Below, piece after piece: positions 33,325-44,700 of a DNA stretch of 64,000 nucleotides. Position numbers and translations under genes: made by a program. Under the pieces are notes generated by a model. That model did not search any database and had not been told where the DNA came from. It saw only the letters and a program-made list of their open reading frames with translations. Source of the DNA: Rhodocollybia butyracea (Eukaryota > Basidiomycota > Agaricomycetes > Agaricales > Omphalotaceae); NCBI GenBank assembly GCA_015501585.1, contig JADNRY010000295.1:1-64000 (forward strand). The letters are read 5' to 3'. Every line of letters begins with the position of its first letter. Position 1 is the stretch's first letter.

Positions 33325-34095
33325 TAGGGTGGTGCTAACTGGAAAAGGTCATGTTAATAACATTGCTATTAACATGGGACCTTCAGGGCCTGTTTAACAC
33401 GAGTTAATAGCAGTTATTAACATTTGAGCGCTAACGTGATAATAACATGTTAATAGATGGTTTTTAACATGCTAATAACAATGTCTATGTGAATCACCTG
33501 TACCAGCATACCAATCCTAGTGAATCCTATCTGGCATGTCATCTTGACATCTATTCTGTAGATCCCACTAGTAATTCGCTCCCAGCAAGCCCTGAGAATG
33601 TAGCTGAAGGACCACTCTTTGTTTTCGCCAATAACATAGTTAGTGCCTGTTAGTCAACTGTTAGTACCTCAGCATCAAGATATTGAAGCAGCAATTCCTG
33701 GTAAGAAGGGGGGAGGGGGGTCTGGCACACATGGAAACTTGGGGATTTTACCTTCCAGTGGGATCGATACCTATAGTATATAAATCCACGGGCAACGAAG
33801 ATTAGGATAAGCCTGCTGCCTAAGAGAAATCGCGAGTTAAATTTAAGACCCAAGAGTGTTCCAAACAAGCTCTAACTTGGAGGCTTTTTCTCTCAAGACT
33901 CGAGAGGCTGTCGCAAGGGCTGTCGAGCAGCAATATAAGAGCTATCTGACTGTCGCAGCCATACCATGGCCCACTAGAGTAGTTAACATGATTAACATGG
34001 TCCTCAGAGGCCAATGCTAATAGCATGTTATTAACATGTTATTAACATGTTAATTCACAGATGTTAATTGAAACATAGGTTTTAGCACCACCCTA
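33325..34095. mobile_element. hAT-like non-autonomous transposon
   Basis: 771 bp with terminal inverted repeats TAGGGTGGTGCTAA / TTAGCACCACCCTA and a perfect 8-bp target duplication AGCCATCC (33317-33324 and 34096-34103). TAGGG ends plus an 8-bp duplication are hallmarks of the hAT superfamily. Subterminal regions on both sides are packed with GTTAATAACATG-type motifs in both orientations, as expected for transposase-binding repeats. There is no transposase. The paralogous unit at 37240-37260 lacks the element and has one site copy. Confidence 0.85.
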
Positions 34096-34490
34096 AGCCA
34101 TCCGGATACTGCTCAACTGCACTACCCCGTTGTTCTTCTCCAATGGACTGCCGACACAAGGTTAGCATATGGATAAAATGATTTGATCACATTGATTCGG
34201 AAATGTATCCTATATATATGATTATCTACAACCGAATCGGATTTTGCTACAATTACGAAGGTTTGAAAGAAGCAATACTTCGAGGGTATACTTAACTTAC
34301 CAATCCGAATCTGCTACAACTTCTGGAAGATCTCCTACATCCACACCCTATACATCTTCAGCTGCCTCTTCCGGTTGACGATGAGCCTCCGAGCCTCCGA
34401 TCAATACCGAGATTGAGGGTCGTGAATAAGAATTGCGTTCGAGGCAGTATGTGAACTCTGTTGTGCTTCTGCATCAAACGCTATCTTTGC
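34096..34490. pseudogene. 2OG last-exon fragment and METTL2 3' fragment, left unit
   Basis: 34096-34170 resumes the plus-strand 2OG last exon (CATCCGGATACTGCTCAACT, then CCAATGGACTGCCGACACAA). About 34300-34490 matches the 3' part of the METTL2 gene in 37431-37690 (minus strand; ACACCCTATACATCTTCAGC) but with a deletion and no open frame. The duplication breakpoint therefore lies inside the METTL2 last exon. Confidence 0.65.
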
Positions 34491-35256
34491 TGTGTAGTTT
34501 CATGATAGTGTTTATGTAGCTCTTCTGTTGAAATTCTCGTAGTCATTCAGAGCAATGAGGGTGAGTTATTTTGTCAACTGGGAGGAAGCTTTACGGTCGG
34601 TAAATGTAACGAAATGTTTTAAGTCACTTATTGTGCTCCTTGAGATTTTACTGCCTTTCGCTTCGTTTTCATGTTCGGGTGTATGTTCATCCTAATGCCA
34701 AACTATAGCAGAAAAGGTATTCAGAACTCTCACTACCCGACCACAAGTCGCAGCAGAACCCAAGTCGGAGATTCTCAATGCTCACTCTTCCAAAATCCAT
34801 GCACTGGGGTCACTTGCAATTGGACTTTCGATATTGAATTTCGATTCGGGTAGTCATAGAACGAAGGCGCTCAAATGAAACCTTGTCAGTGAGGGGAAGT
34901 TTGTTGAGAGAGGCGGGGAAGCTCGGGTGTGAGTGAAGATGGCAGCAAAAAAGTACTCACCTCTGCTGACCAACATAGTGAATAATCTCGATGTACTTTC
35001 ATGATGAAACAAACGTGTCATTTGCTTTGGGAGAAATGAAAGACTGAGCGATGGAGGAAATTGAGGATTCAGAGGAGCGTCAAGGAGATGGAAGGAAATG
35101 GAAGAGTAAACAGCTGGATAGGCTGGGGTCACATACTGAATAGGTCTGAGCCTTGAGGGATTTGGTTGTTGAGGAAGACAGGGTAAACATTCACAATATG
35201 ATCGATTTCCAAGCTTAATCATCGCTGGAGTCATCAAAAAAAATCCATAAAGAAAT
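34491..35256. other. left part of duplication unit R, no gene
   Basis: Matches 30705-31355. The minus-strand open frame 34854-35345 is mostly the 3' flank of F-box gene 2 read in a shadow frame and is not conserved as protein between units. Confidence 0.45.
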
Positions 35257-36996
35257 TTACAGAGAAATTTGTTTAGTACCGTGAATCCTAGTATGAGGAA
35301 TGGGGGCCAGGCCCATGTCAGGTAGATCATGCTCAGGCTGTTCATCCCTGGAATTCACTAGATATGAGAAACGAAGGCTCAACCCATTTCTTTCCAGGCT
35401 CCGTAAAATATCTAGCTCCATTTGTGAGAAAGAGGGTTGGGCTCGGAACAGTATATGACAAGTTTTTAATGGTGACTGCGTCCTACTGTCCAGAAATCTT
35501 GTCAAGGCTGCAGGTGTTAAAGAATCACTGCCTGCATCTTGGGTGGCATGCATGCGCGGATTGACACTCAAGATCTGGATACGTTCGAGTCGAGGCCAAC
35601 AAGGAATGGGGTTACTGGGTGAAGAGGTGAGACTCGCAATATGCGAGTCTTGTATAGGGTGAGTAGCTTGGGGTCGATATGCGCAGTCCGTGAATTTAAA
35701 GCTGGTTAGATTTGGAATTAACGACAGGCATTCCGTCAACACCTCTGGTGTTGTGATAATTTCTAGCTCTAATTCCTCCAGCATATCCAATGGGAGCGAC
35801 ACGAATATTAGTTTGGATATTACAATCAGTGTAGGGCAAGAGACGCTGAATGATTGCAAAGCTGGACAGTGAAGTTTGCAACCAAACACGAAGAGAAAGT
35901 CCGATTCAAGGAGCACTGATTGCGTTGGTGTCAAGGACAATCGCAGTTTGCTTAGATTATTTAGATACGCAGTCGCCTTTTCCTTCCAGTGAGGAATGTC
36001 TGGATATATCTCAATCGTCAAGGCTAGTGTGCACATTTGCGGAACTTGAGCCAAAATATCCAGAGCTTGGTCAGGATGCATTGGGCTCGAAAGATCGAGA
36101 CTGGTTAGATGCTTCCAATTGCAAGGTAACAACGGATTTTTGTTAGCCCCGAAGGATAGCTGTAGGCTAAGAGCATGCAAACCAGGCATTCGGGGGAAAA
36201 GGAGACCAAGAAGAGCAAAGTTGGCTGCGGCGGCATGTTCTTGACTGGCTCTGGAAATAGTAAAGCGTCCTCCTCGAACTCGATTGTCAACACCCAGATC
36301 CCGCAACCGTAAAGAGGCAAGGATGGGAAAAGTAGGTGGTGCGAGCTCGCCAAAAATGGATAAGGCAGATGAGGGCAGTGATAGGTCCGTGTTCTCAAAT
36401 CTGTGGCTGAATTTCATAACAGAGCGAAGCAAGTTTTCCTGATTTGGAGCTGTGTCAGGATAATGCGACATTCTATCCAAGGACCCATGTAAGGAGATGG
36501 ACAATGGGGAGGAACCAGACCGTTCCAACCAGGCGATAACGCCTTGAACGCGCTTTGCACAAGCCTCGGCGCTCAAATGGGCCGGAAGATGAATGTGTAA
36601 CGATTTCCATAGTCTGGGAGTAGTGAGGGCGATATGCCTCCAGTCCTTACAGATGGTGGTCAGAAGGAGCGGAGCTTTGGCGAGATCCCGCAGCCCATAT
36701 GGAGGATCACTTGGAAGACATTGCACAAATATCTCTGCAAGCGTTTCTGGGGGGATCTGGCGCACCGGAGAGAGCAATACTCTATGAGCATCAACGTAGC
36801 TCTTGACTCTTTGCTTTTCGTGCAAAAGTGCGTCCAAGGTAGCCTGTGCATGACCGATCTCCAATTCCAACGAAGCAAGTTTGTTCACAGGATGAACAAG
36901 CATAGCTTTGAGCCTGTTCAGCTCAGCTGCACTAAGAATATAATTTGTCCCAATCATCGGGGCGAATGGTGAGCTGTTTGTGTCCCAATCAGTCAT
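35257..36996 (-). CDS. F-box-like/LRR protein 2
   Basis: 579-residue single-exon paralogue of 31356-33074, similar along its whole length, with small insertions (for example HGSLDRMSHY where copy 1 has HGMSHY, and VRGGRFTISRASQEH). It shows the same coiled coil, F-box-like domain (IPPETLAEIFVQCLP, KDWRHIALTTPRLWKSL) and LRR-like tail. Both copies remain fully open, so both are probably under selection or the duplication is recent. Its 5' side abuts another 2OG fragment, the ancestral arrangement of the repeat unit. Confidence 0.82.
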   Translation of the reverse strand: MTDWDTNSSPFAPMIGTNYILSAAELNRLKAMLVHPVNKLASLELEIGHAQATLDALLHEKQRVKSYVDAHRVLLSPVRQIPPETLAEIFVQCLPSDPPYGLRDLAKAPLLLTTICKDWRHIALTTPRLWKSLHIHLPAHLSAEACAKRVQGVIAWLERSGSSPLSISLHGSLDRMSHYPDTAPNQENLLRSVMKFSHRFENTDLSLPSSALSIFGELAPPTFPILASLRLRDLGVDNRVRGGRFTISRASQEHAAAANFALLGLLFPRMPGLHALSLQLSFGANKNPLLPCNWKHLTSLDLSSPMHPDQALDILAQVPQMCTLALTIEIYPDIPHWKEKATAYLNNLSKLRLSLTPTQSVLLESDFLFVFGCKLHCPALQSFSVSCPTLIVISKLIFVSLPLDMLEELELEIITTPEVLTECLSLIPNLTSFKFTDCAYRPQATHPIQDSHIASLTSSPSNPIPCWPRLERIQILSVNPRMHATQDAGSDSLTPAALTRFLDSRTQSPLKTCHILFRAQPSFSQMELDILRSLERNGLSLRFSYLVNSRDEQPEHDLPDMGLAPIPHTRIHGTKQISL

Positions 36997-37084
36997 GGTA
37001 GTGGCCCAGCTACAAGTACAGTGGAGTTATTGAACAAGAGTGTTTGATCAACAATCGTCATGCAATGATTCATGACCAAGCAAC

Positions 37085-37310
37085 CTCCCACTTGCCTATC
37101 CGTCTCCCAGCCCCAGATATTACACTGGCTCTTTTTCATAATATCACGTTGGGTGACAGGGTAAGAGATCCAAAGTACGAGCTGGAATGTAAGTTGGCTT
37201 CGAGGAGCTTTGGTTCCGTCTGAGATCCTGAAGCTTTATCTAGGAACTATCCAGATGCTTACCCCGCAGTTCTTCTCTAATGGACTGCCGACGCAAAGGT
37301 TAGCATACTG
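37085..37310 (+). pseudogene. 2OG oxygenase 3' fragment, right unit
   Basis: Remnants of 2OG exons 5-8 (CAGCCCCAGATA, GATCCAAAGTACGAGCTGGA, TCTAATGGACTGCCGACGCA) with internal deletions and stops. It carries the empty site (ACTATCCAGATG) corresponding to the hAT insertion in the left unit. Confidence 0.7.
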
Positions 37311-37430
37311 ATAGAAACTTGGTTCGATCACATTGATTCAGAAATGTACAACTCAATCGGATTTTGCTGCAATTACGAAAGATTGAAAGAAGCAATACTT
37401 CGAGGGTATACTTAAACCAATCCGAATCTG

Positions 37431-38986
37431 CTACAACTTTTGGAAGATCCCCTGCATCCACACCCTATACATCTTCAGCTGCCTCTTCCGGTTGACAATG
37501 AGTCTCCGATCGATACCGAGATTGAGGGTCGTGAACAACGGATGATCAAGGCCTGCGAACGGGTGGTCATGGTGCAGGAGGTTTGGGTGAATATGAGGTT
37601 CGTCAGAATAAGTGTTTGCATGAATTGCGTTCGAGGCAGTTTGTGAGCTTTGTTCCGCTTCTGCATCGAACGCTATCGAGGAAGGCTGCGATAAAGTCGA
37701 CAGAGAAATTGACGTGTCGGATTCGGATTTTGCAGTAGGCGTCGACAGGTATGATGTGGATTGGTTTGATACATCTGAACCTGGTATCGGCGTTGACCCA
37801 CCTTCCAGAGCTTCCTCGCTGTCGTCTTCGACGACTTGAGTCGTGCTTGCAGCATAACCATAGTTTGCCCGGTGTTTTTCCTCCTTTGATAATCGTTTTC
37901 CGGTAAATAACAACGATAGTTCATCTGGAGATGGGACCAAGGTAGGTTAGTGGAATGGGTCGAGATACCAAAACAACTCACCCAACTCGAAAAAATAAAC
38001 CCGTGTCCCATCGCCTCTCTTATAAAAATTATCACCTATCATCCTCCCGTTCCTAAACCTCAATTGGGTCAAGTCGTACCTCCCATAGTCTCTGAAGAAG
38101 ACTTTTCCGCCAGGTTTGAGCATTCGATGTATGTTGCGCATTGCTGCTGACCATTCATCCGGATGTAAAGCACTAAGAACAAATACGAGAATGATAATGT
38201 CAACGGAGGATGGGCTAAGGCCAGATGGGAGATCTGTATCCGGAGATGAGGAAGATAGATCCCACACGGCGGAATGGATAGTACCACACGGCGGAGAAAT
38301 ATATAGGGGATTGTGCTGTGAGAGGGGAACATCAGATACTGTAGATCTAACATACGTGGACAAAACTGACCTGAACGACTTTTACTGCGTGACTAGAGTA
38401 ATCATACGCGTACAGTTTCAGCTCAGGGTTCCGGTTGGCAGCGAGAACAGGAAATATCGAGTTTCCTGCTCCACAGCCAATTTCAGCGATTTTCAGTGGG
38501 CCGGCCTAGATACAATCGAAAGCGATAATGATTTAGGAAATTGAGACGCGTTGAAAGAACGTACGTCAGGTTCCGCGGCGGCTACGAGGTCAGGAAATTC
38601 GTTATGTAGCCTAGGAACCAGAGATTTATATATTATCGCAAGCGACAGAAAAAATCAACAGTTGCATACCACTTGCGATTCTTGAAAAAATTCCCCTCAT
38701 TATTTTTATAAAACTCATCCCAATATCTAGACGGCCTTGAGTTCAGCTTTTTCCGTTCGTCCTCGCTAACCATAGCCGATTTCTGGCGTTCTAGTGATTC
38801 GGCGATGATAGCTTCTTGGTCATCTGGTGGTGGAACATGGTCCCAGGCGTTTTGGGTAAATGTTAGAGATGGATCAAGCAGAAATCTAGAGCCGAATGGG
38901 GGATCGGGGCTGTTCACGTCGTGCACGGAGGATGTGGTTTTGATATTACTACTAGTGAGGTCGATGATAGTAGGGAAAGAAGTCAT
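37431..38986 (-). CDS. TRM140: tRNA N3-methylcytidine methyltransferase (METTL2/Trm140 family)
   Basis: SAM-dependent enzyme making m3C at position 32 of Thr/Ser tRNAs. Five exons (38670-38986, 38565-38610, 38371-38505, 37982-38315, 37431-37924) give 441 codons with consistent phases. N-terminal NAWDHVPPPDDQE and SRYWDEFYKNNEGNFFKNRK are family hallmarks. SAM motif I EIGCGAGNSIFPVLAANRNP is in exon 3, and exon 4 has SPPCGTIHSAVWDL, VFVLSALHPDEW and LKPGGKVFFRDYGRYDLTQL. A long acidic/Ser-rich insert in exon 5 precedes the conserved end LGIDRRLIVNRKRQLKMYRV. No actin-binding extension as in yeast Abp140 is present. The 3' end of this gene is duplicated at 34300-34490. Confidence 0.9.
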
Positions 38987-39774
38987 GATCAGCCCGGCGC
39001 TTATTTAAATCTATACTCGAATGATCTCTATAGTCTGAATTCAAGTTATATTTGATAACCAGTTATCTCTGCTACTCATTGGGTCAGTCAGGATGGGGCT
39101 ACGCCCTCTCTACACAAGGGACCCATGATGCCAAAAGTCCTGGTATCGCGTAAGTATACCGACAGCTTCCTCAAACGCAGCTGCAGCCATCCCAACTTGG
39201 ACCGTATACTTCCTCTGGTGAACTCAAAGTTGATGCACGGGGGTTTCAATGCATCTTTAGTACTCTTTGGCGCGATTAAAGTTGTTCATGCTCTGGATCC
39301 GGTTTGGGTGTCTAGCTAATCTCCACAGCAGTACAGCGAACGTTACTGATGGGATGACAGACACCAATTCCACAGCGACGATCAACTCTTGTGATACGTA
39401 CTCGGACACAAATTCCACCGCAACAGCTGGCTATCATGGTACTTGTCAGTACCACCGTTCCACGAGCGGGCTACGACCACAGGTGACTGACGATAAGGGC
39501 ACCTGCTCTAATACCGACTCAGGTATACAGGGAACTCCGCCCTCGCCAGCGATACTACTTCCAACCGCAGTGGCTCAGGATAGACCAACCGCACCGACGG
39601 TAGCGGCTCGGCATGTATTTGGACCGATACGTGTAGCTGGGACCGGCCACCAGTTTCATCGATATCAATCCGACGATGCGTGTTAACCGTACTCGTTCGT
39701 TCAAGTATTTAGGGACGAGAATTATACTGAAGCAGTCATCAAACATTTCGAGTAAAGTACATAGACCTTTTTAA
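38987..39774. other. intergenic region
   Basis: 788 bp. Plus-strand open frames at 39125 and 39267 have no recognisable domain. The Thr/Asn/Ser-rich stretch (TDTNSTATINS) comes from an imperfect repeat of ACACCAATTCCACAGC / ACACAAATTCCACCGC at 39360-39420. No gene is called. Confidence 0.4.
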
Positions 39775-41544
39775 TTAAGATCCTGGTTCATCTTTGATAT
39801 TCATATCCCCTGGTTCACCTTTGACACCCACGTCTACGTTGGCAAAGCTTGCATCATCACCGTTAGAACGCAATCGCAGGTGAGCCTAGGTAAACTTCAA
39901 CATTATCATCATTGGAGATATACCACACAAAGCCTTACCTTTATCGAACTGTTTTTTCCTCTTGTTTCTTCATAGTCGATCCCAAGTTGCCTTAAGTGAT
40001 CTTCATAATGGTCTCCAATCTTCAACATCATCAACTCCTGTACTCTTGGGTCAGTGAACACCAGTCTTACGAGAAAAACGACTGTCAGTCCAAATACGCA
40101 TTGAATAAACATCGACTCACTCAAATTCTTGTCGTAAAAAGGGATACTTGGTCGCCAGCTCGTTCGATCTCCGTAAGTCGAGAATATTTACAGAAAACTG
40201 GCAATCGGGGTCTGGACATCCCCAGCCAGTCGCACCGCGCATTAATCTGGGACGCTGTAAAAGCCACGGAGAAAAATCAAATTCCCAATCTGTATCGTTT
40301 GAATCGTCGGAAGGGACATCGGAAAGCTCCATATCATGATCATACTGGACTCGACCGTGGTGATCCTCATCGACTTGGATTTGTTCCGGTTCTGGCTCCC
40401 CCACAAAGTCTTCATCCGGAAGATCAGGCTCAGGCTTCACCAGACAAGTCAGTCAACGATTTGCATATAGCCGACAATGTCATACCGAACGCAAGCATCG
40501 CCTCTCGATTTTATCTTCCCAACCTCCTTCAACCTTTCCGAATCGCGATAAATCAATGATGTTTGTATGCTTGTACGTCTGTTGAGTTTTTTCGGTATAT
40601 GGTTGGCCCCAGACGGATTTCTTTGAGGCGCGTCGTTTTGATTTTAATGCCCGGGCCTTGAGACAAAACTGGTACCATGTTCGAAGATTGACGTAGGTGT
40701 GTTTTTTGTGTCCTGTCACTAATTGCTGAGCCAAAAACCATTCAGCATATGAAGCCATGATGCTATAGACTTCTGTCTTGTGAATATGCCGGAGTCGACG
40801 AGGAAGTTTGGTGTTGCCCTCTGCATCAACGTCAGAGTCAACACTGGTATCGTAAACGTAGCGGTGGTGGTTTGTATCTCGCCTGCACATTTCAATCATT
40901 TTGAGCGCGATGAACCGAGGAGTAATCGACTCTGATGGGTAGGACGAAGTAAGTCCCTGGATAAAACGGAGGAATCGCCACTGTTCGAGGTAGTTTTGGC
41001 TCAACGAATACGTGAAGACATCCAACGAGCGTATCGTCCACCTATCACCTTCCATTTGGCAATACGTTAACAGTTTTGAACAGCTGGACTCACAGAAGTG
41101 GTTGAGATTTTGGCATGTGGAACCTCGATCGGAAAACTAACTCGTTTTCATGCCCTTCCTCTGAAATAAAATCATGAGCTATAGATTGAACTGCACGGTA
41201 TAGAACTCACTGGAAAGATATGATGCCTGCTGATTCTTTTTGCAGATCACGTATACTGAAATTTTGAAACCTTTTCCAGGAGCTGATCCATATAGAAATT
41301 CCAGGGTTACTTGACTATCTGCCTTGCCGTTCTCTTCTTGGTCGCGTTCGCGCAGTGCGGCTTCAAGCATGCGATAGCCAAGAGGAGTTAGCCACTTTAG
41401 TTCTTCGATTTTAAAAGTTCCAATAAAGTTCACGGTGCGTAATTTGTGAGGGGGTGTCGCGACCCACTCTGTTTCGTTCAGGCTATAGTTGGTTAGTCTT
41501 ACACTGCAAGACGCGAGGTCGTGATTACCCAGTTGGTTCACCAT
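39775..41544 (-). CDS. conserved-looking protein of unknown function, six exons
   Basis: Exons 41211-41544, 41094-41160, 40486-41041, 40121-40434, 39939-40065 and 39775-39885 have good GT-AG borders and phases that close to 502 codons. I do not recognise the family. Visible parts: a globular N-terminus (VRLTNYSLNETEW, IEELKWLTPLGYRMLEAALR), a helical middle (YLEQWRFLRFIQGLTSSYPS, HIHKTEVYSIMASYAEWFLA), a basic stretch (KARALKSKRRASKKS), and an acidic linker (EPEPEQIQVDEDHHG). A single C-x4-C...H-x3-H zinc-finger-like unit follows (GWGCPDPDCQF ... GDHYEDH), then a tail with two psi-K-x-E sumoylation-type motifs (VKGE, IKDE). The composition suggests a nuclear protein (inference). An upstream open stretch from ATG 41666 is out of frame with exon 1, so the start could differ. 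Confidence 0.6.
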
Positions 41545-41731
41545 TTGAGGTCATGTAGACATCATTTAGCTCCAATCTCGTCTTCAGAGTCTTTGTATCT
41601 TTGTTTAGAAGGAGAGTCTCTGAATAAGGCCCATAAGGCTTCTGGATCAGATTTTGCAGCCACGACATGATGGTTGAGAATAGAAATTATTTAGCGCTCA
41701 TAATTGACACGCTTCTCGATGTTCTGCTGTC

Positions 41732-44700
41732 ATGTCCGATAATTCTTCTCCTTCGAGCTCTCGAGCTTCAACCCCAGTAATTCTTACGGCTGCGGCAAAT
41801 ACTTCGAATTTCGACACTGCAACGCCAACACCAGACCCCAATTCAAGCCGGTACCGGTTCGCATGGGACCCTGAACGCCGTGGGCCAGAGAGTGTATCGG
41901 GAACAACAGCATATGGCCAGGATTATTTCGCCGCAGCTCCTACAGGATTAGGCTTTCATTTTGGCGGGTCAACTGCGAGCTTAAATCTTGGAGCCTTGCC
42001 AGCGAATGGAGCAGCTCAAGGCATGGATTTCACGGTAAGCAACTCAGTAATAATGGACTCGTTATTCTGAAACTGTTTATTTACAGCAATATCTACGGTT
42101 CTCAACAATCCACATAAACGACAAGCACCTCCAAAAGCTCATTCGTCACTGCCTTCTGTAATGCCAGCAGAGTTGCCGCGTGTACGACGGAAAGATTTCG
42201 ATTCGTATGTGCAAGCCATAACACCGGAATGGGAGAAACTCGAGAAACATCCTTCGCCGAATGTCCCTTCACAGTTTGAGCTGCAGCAAGCTGCTGCTCC
42301 ATCTTCACCAGATTTTGGCCCGTCAAACCGCCGAGGGTCATTAGGCTCCCTTGCTTCATTCTCCTCATTAGAGCCTCTAAACACTGCCCGCTTACAAGCA
42401 CTCAACCGTACTCAGCCCCCAAACATGCCTCCTCTTGATACCGTTCCTCCTGTATTTTTCGAATCCGACTTCGACTTCGGCAATCCACGGACATTCGCCC
42501 TTGTAACGGAACAAGATGAATCTGGCGACGAAGACCCAGTAGCTCTTGCCCACTCGCTTCCACTGCTAGAAAAGTTCTCGCACTATGCGGATACGATAGA
42601 GATGCATCTTTCCACTGAGATTGCTGCTCGTGCGCCTTCATTCTTTGCAGCATTGACCAACCTTCATACGCTCCAATCCGAATCCACCGCGACGTTGTCC
42701 CAGATCAGCCGATTGCGCGCAATGCTAGAACAGGTAGACGAAAATGTCGCAAAGAAAGGGATGGAGGTTGTCGCTTTAGAGAAGCGTGTACGAGACATCC
42801 ATGAGATTGAAAGAAGTGTGAAGGGCGTGAAGGACGTGGTCAAGTTCACTGGTGAAGCTCGGGAAAAGGTTGGACAAGGATTATGGGGAGACTCATTGGT
42901 TATCCTGGGCGTTCTGGATGAGATGTGGGGTGTTGTTCTTCCACCCGAACTTTCTATACCCGCACCTCAAAAACCCAATGGAAGACTTTCACCGCTGCCA
43001 CCTACCCCAGAAGGTGGAGAGGAAGAAGACGAACATCCACCACCGGCATATTCCGCTTCACCTGTCTCCACGAGTCCTTCATCTATGATGCCATTGAGAC
43101 TACTTCCTTCTCTAGGGATACCCCTTTCTCAGCTAAATGCGTTTTCTGCGCTGCCCGGGCATTTAAGAAACCTTACCCTCGAAATCGCCTCCAGTTTGTC
43201 CGATGAACTAGTTTCCATACTTCGTGACGATCTACAGCGGCGCCTGTCCACTAAAGTCTCTGCAAAAGGGTCTGTCAGCGAAGAAGTGAAGGACAAATTA
43301 ACGGTCGTGATTGAAGGCCTGATCCAAACCAAAGGAGTCAAGGAAGCCACGCTGAGTTGGAGGGAGGTTGTGTTGGATGAGGTCCGACAGTTGACGAAGA
43401 AGGTATGCACTTCGACCTGCTATGTCTTATGGATCCTTACTTTGGTTTTCACAGCACTTTACTGAATTCGACTCTGGATCACCCAACTTAACGCCTACAG
43501 GACCTACTTCGGATTACACTGAAAGGTAAACCATCACTACTATGGTTTTTCTTCGTTTCTCACAATACTCAGACCCCAATTTGCGGCACAGTTGCGATCG
43601 CTTCCTCACTCTGAATTTATGTTCATCATGCGAGCCGTCTACCGCGACATGCTAAGTACTGTCGAAGGATTACAGATGCAAACAGCCTTATTGGGTGAAC
43701 TGACAGAGGCTATCGAGGCGGATGCACGCGCCGTGAAGGCTGTCAGACAAAGAAAAAACTCAAGGCCACCGCCTACTCCATTGTCATTCCCTAGCTCAGG
43801 GTCTTCTGCTTTGTCGTCGAATGGTGTTTCTGTGGCGTCCTCGCTACTTGCTGAATTAACAGATACACTTTCGTCAGCGACAGAACTGGGACATACTCAG
43901 GCAGCTCAGCTGCTGTCACATCGTTCTGAAATTCATTCGGGGCTTTCGCTTCCTGAATTCATAGAATTGTTTAACGAGACGTGGGAGTTTGTCGTACGTT
44001 GTGAAGTGGTATGCAGAAGAATGATTGTGGGTTTAAGGGGTGCTATCGTCTCACAAGTGAATCTCTCGTTATTTCTGGTTCAAACTCGGATGATCACTGA
44101 TATTCTTTCTTAGGCTAAAGTCTTTTTACAAACTTTCCACCAATCCCGTCTAACCCAGTCCGCAAAGCTCGTAGAGGACGAACAATGGAGTCCTCAGGAC
44201 GTTACACTGGAAATCCAAACGACTGCGAATATGATCATTGACGCAGCCATGAAAGACCCAGCAGAGCTCGTCTTGCGGCCGGAAGCATTAGAGGAGAGCA
44301 GAACACCAACCTCTCCGACTCCCAGAAGTTCATTACTTTCCCCATTCAAGGGTCTCCTCCGGAGCCCAAGTTTCGCGCAAAATGGCACGGCTTCTCCCAC
44401 CCAGCCAGCGTTACCACCTTCTGTTACGTCCTCCACTTCGAAATCCCCAGCCGTGGAACGGCGACTAATTCCAAAAACTCGAAGCATCTTTACGTCGAAT
44501 CCAGCTCCTTCTTCACTGTACCCGCTACATCATCTGTACTTTCTCTTCTAACTGATTACCTAGCCGTCATCATCAACCTAGGAATCCTTACAACTGACAC
44601 AATGTCTCGAATTATCGAGTTCCTCAAAGCTTTTAATTCCCGGACTTGCCAAGTCGTCCTGGGTGCCGGGGCTATGCGTAGTGCGGGTCTCAAGAACATA

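Noticed and set aside
34854..35345. 163-codon minus-strand open frame downstream of F-box gene 2
   Set aside because: Shadow of flanking DNA and of the F-box 3' end; the corresponding frame in the other unit is different.
39125..39686. Two plus-strand open frames with Thr/Asn/Ser-rich sequence
   Set aside because: No domain, no splice model, and the composition derives from a short imperfect DNA repeat.
41250..41290. Suspected one-base deletion in the unknown gene, because an alternative frame reads QNFSIRDLQKESAGIISFQ
   Set aside because: The original frame joins through a good GT-AG intron in phase to KEGHENELVFRSRFHMPKSQ, so no frameshift is needed.
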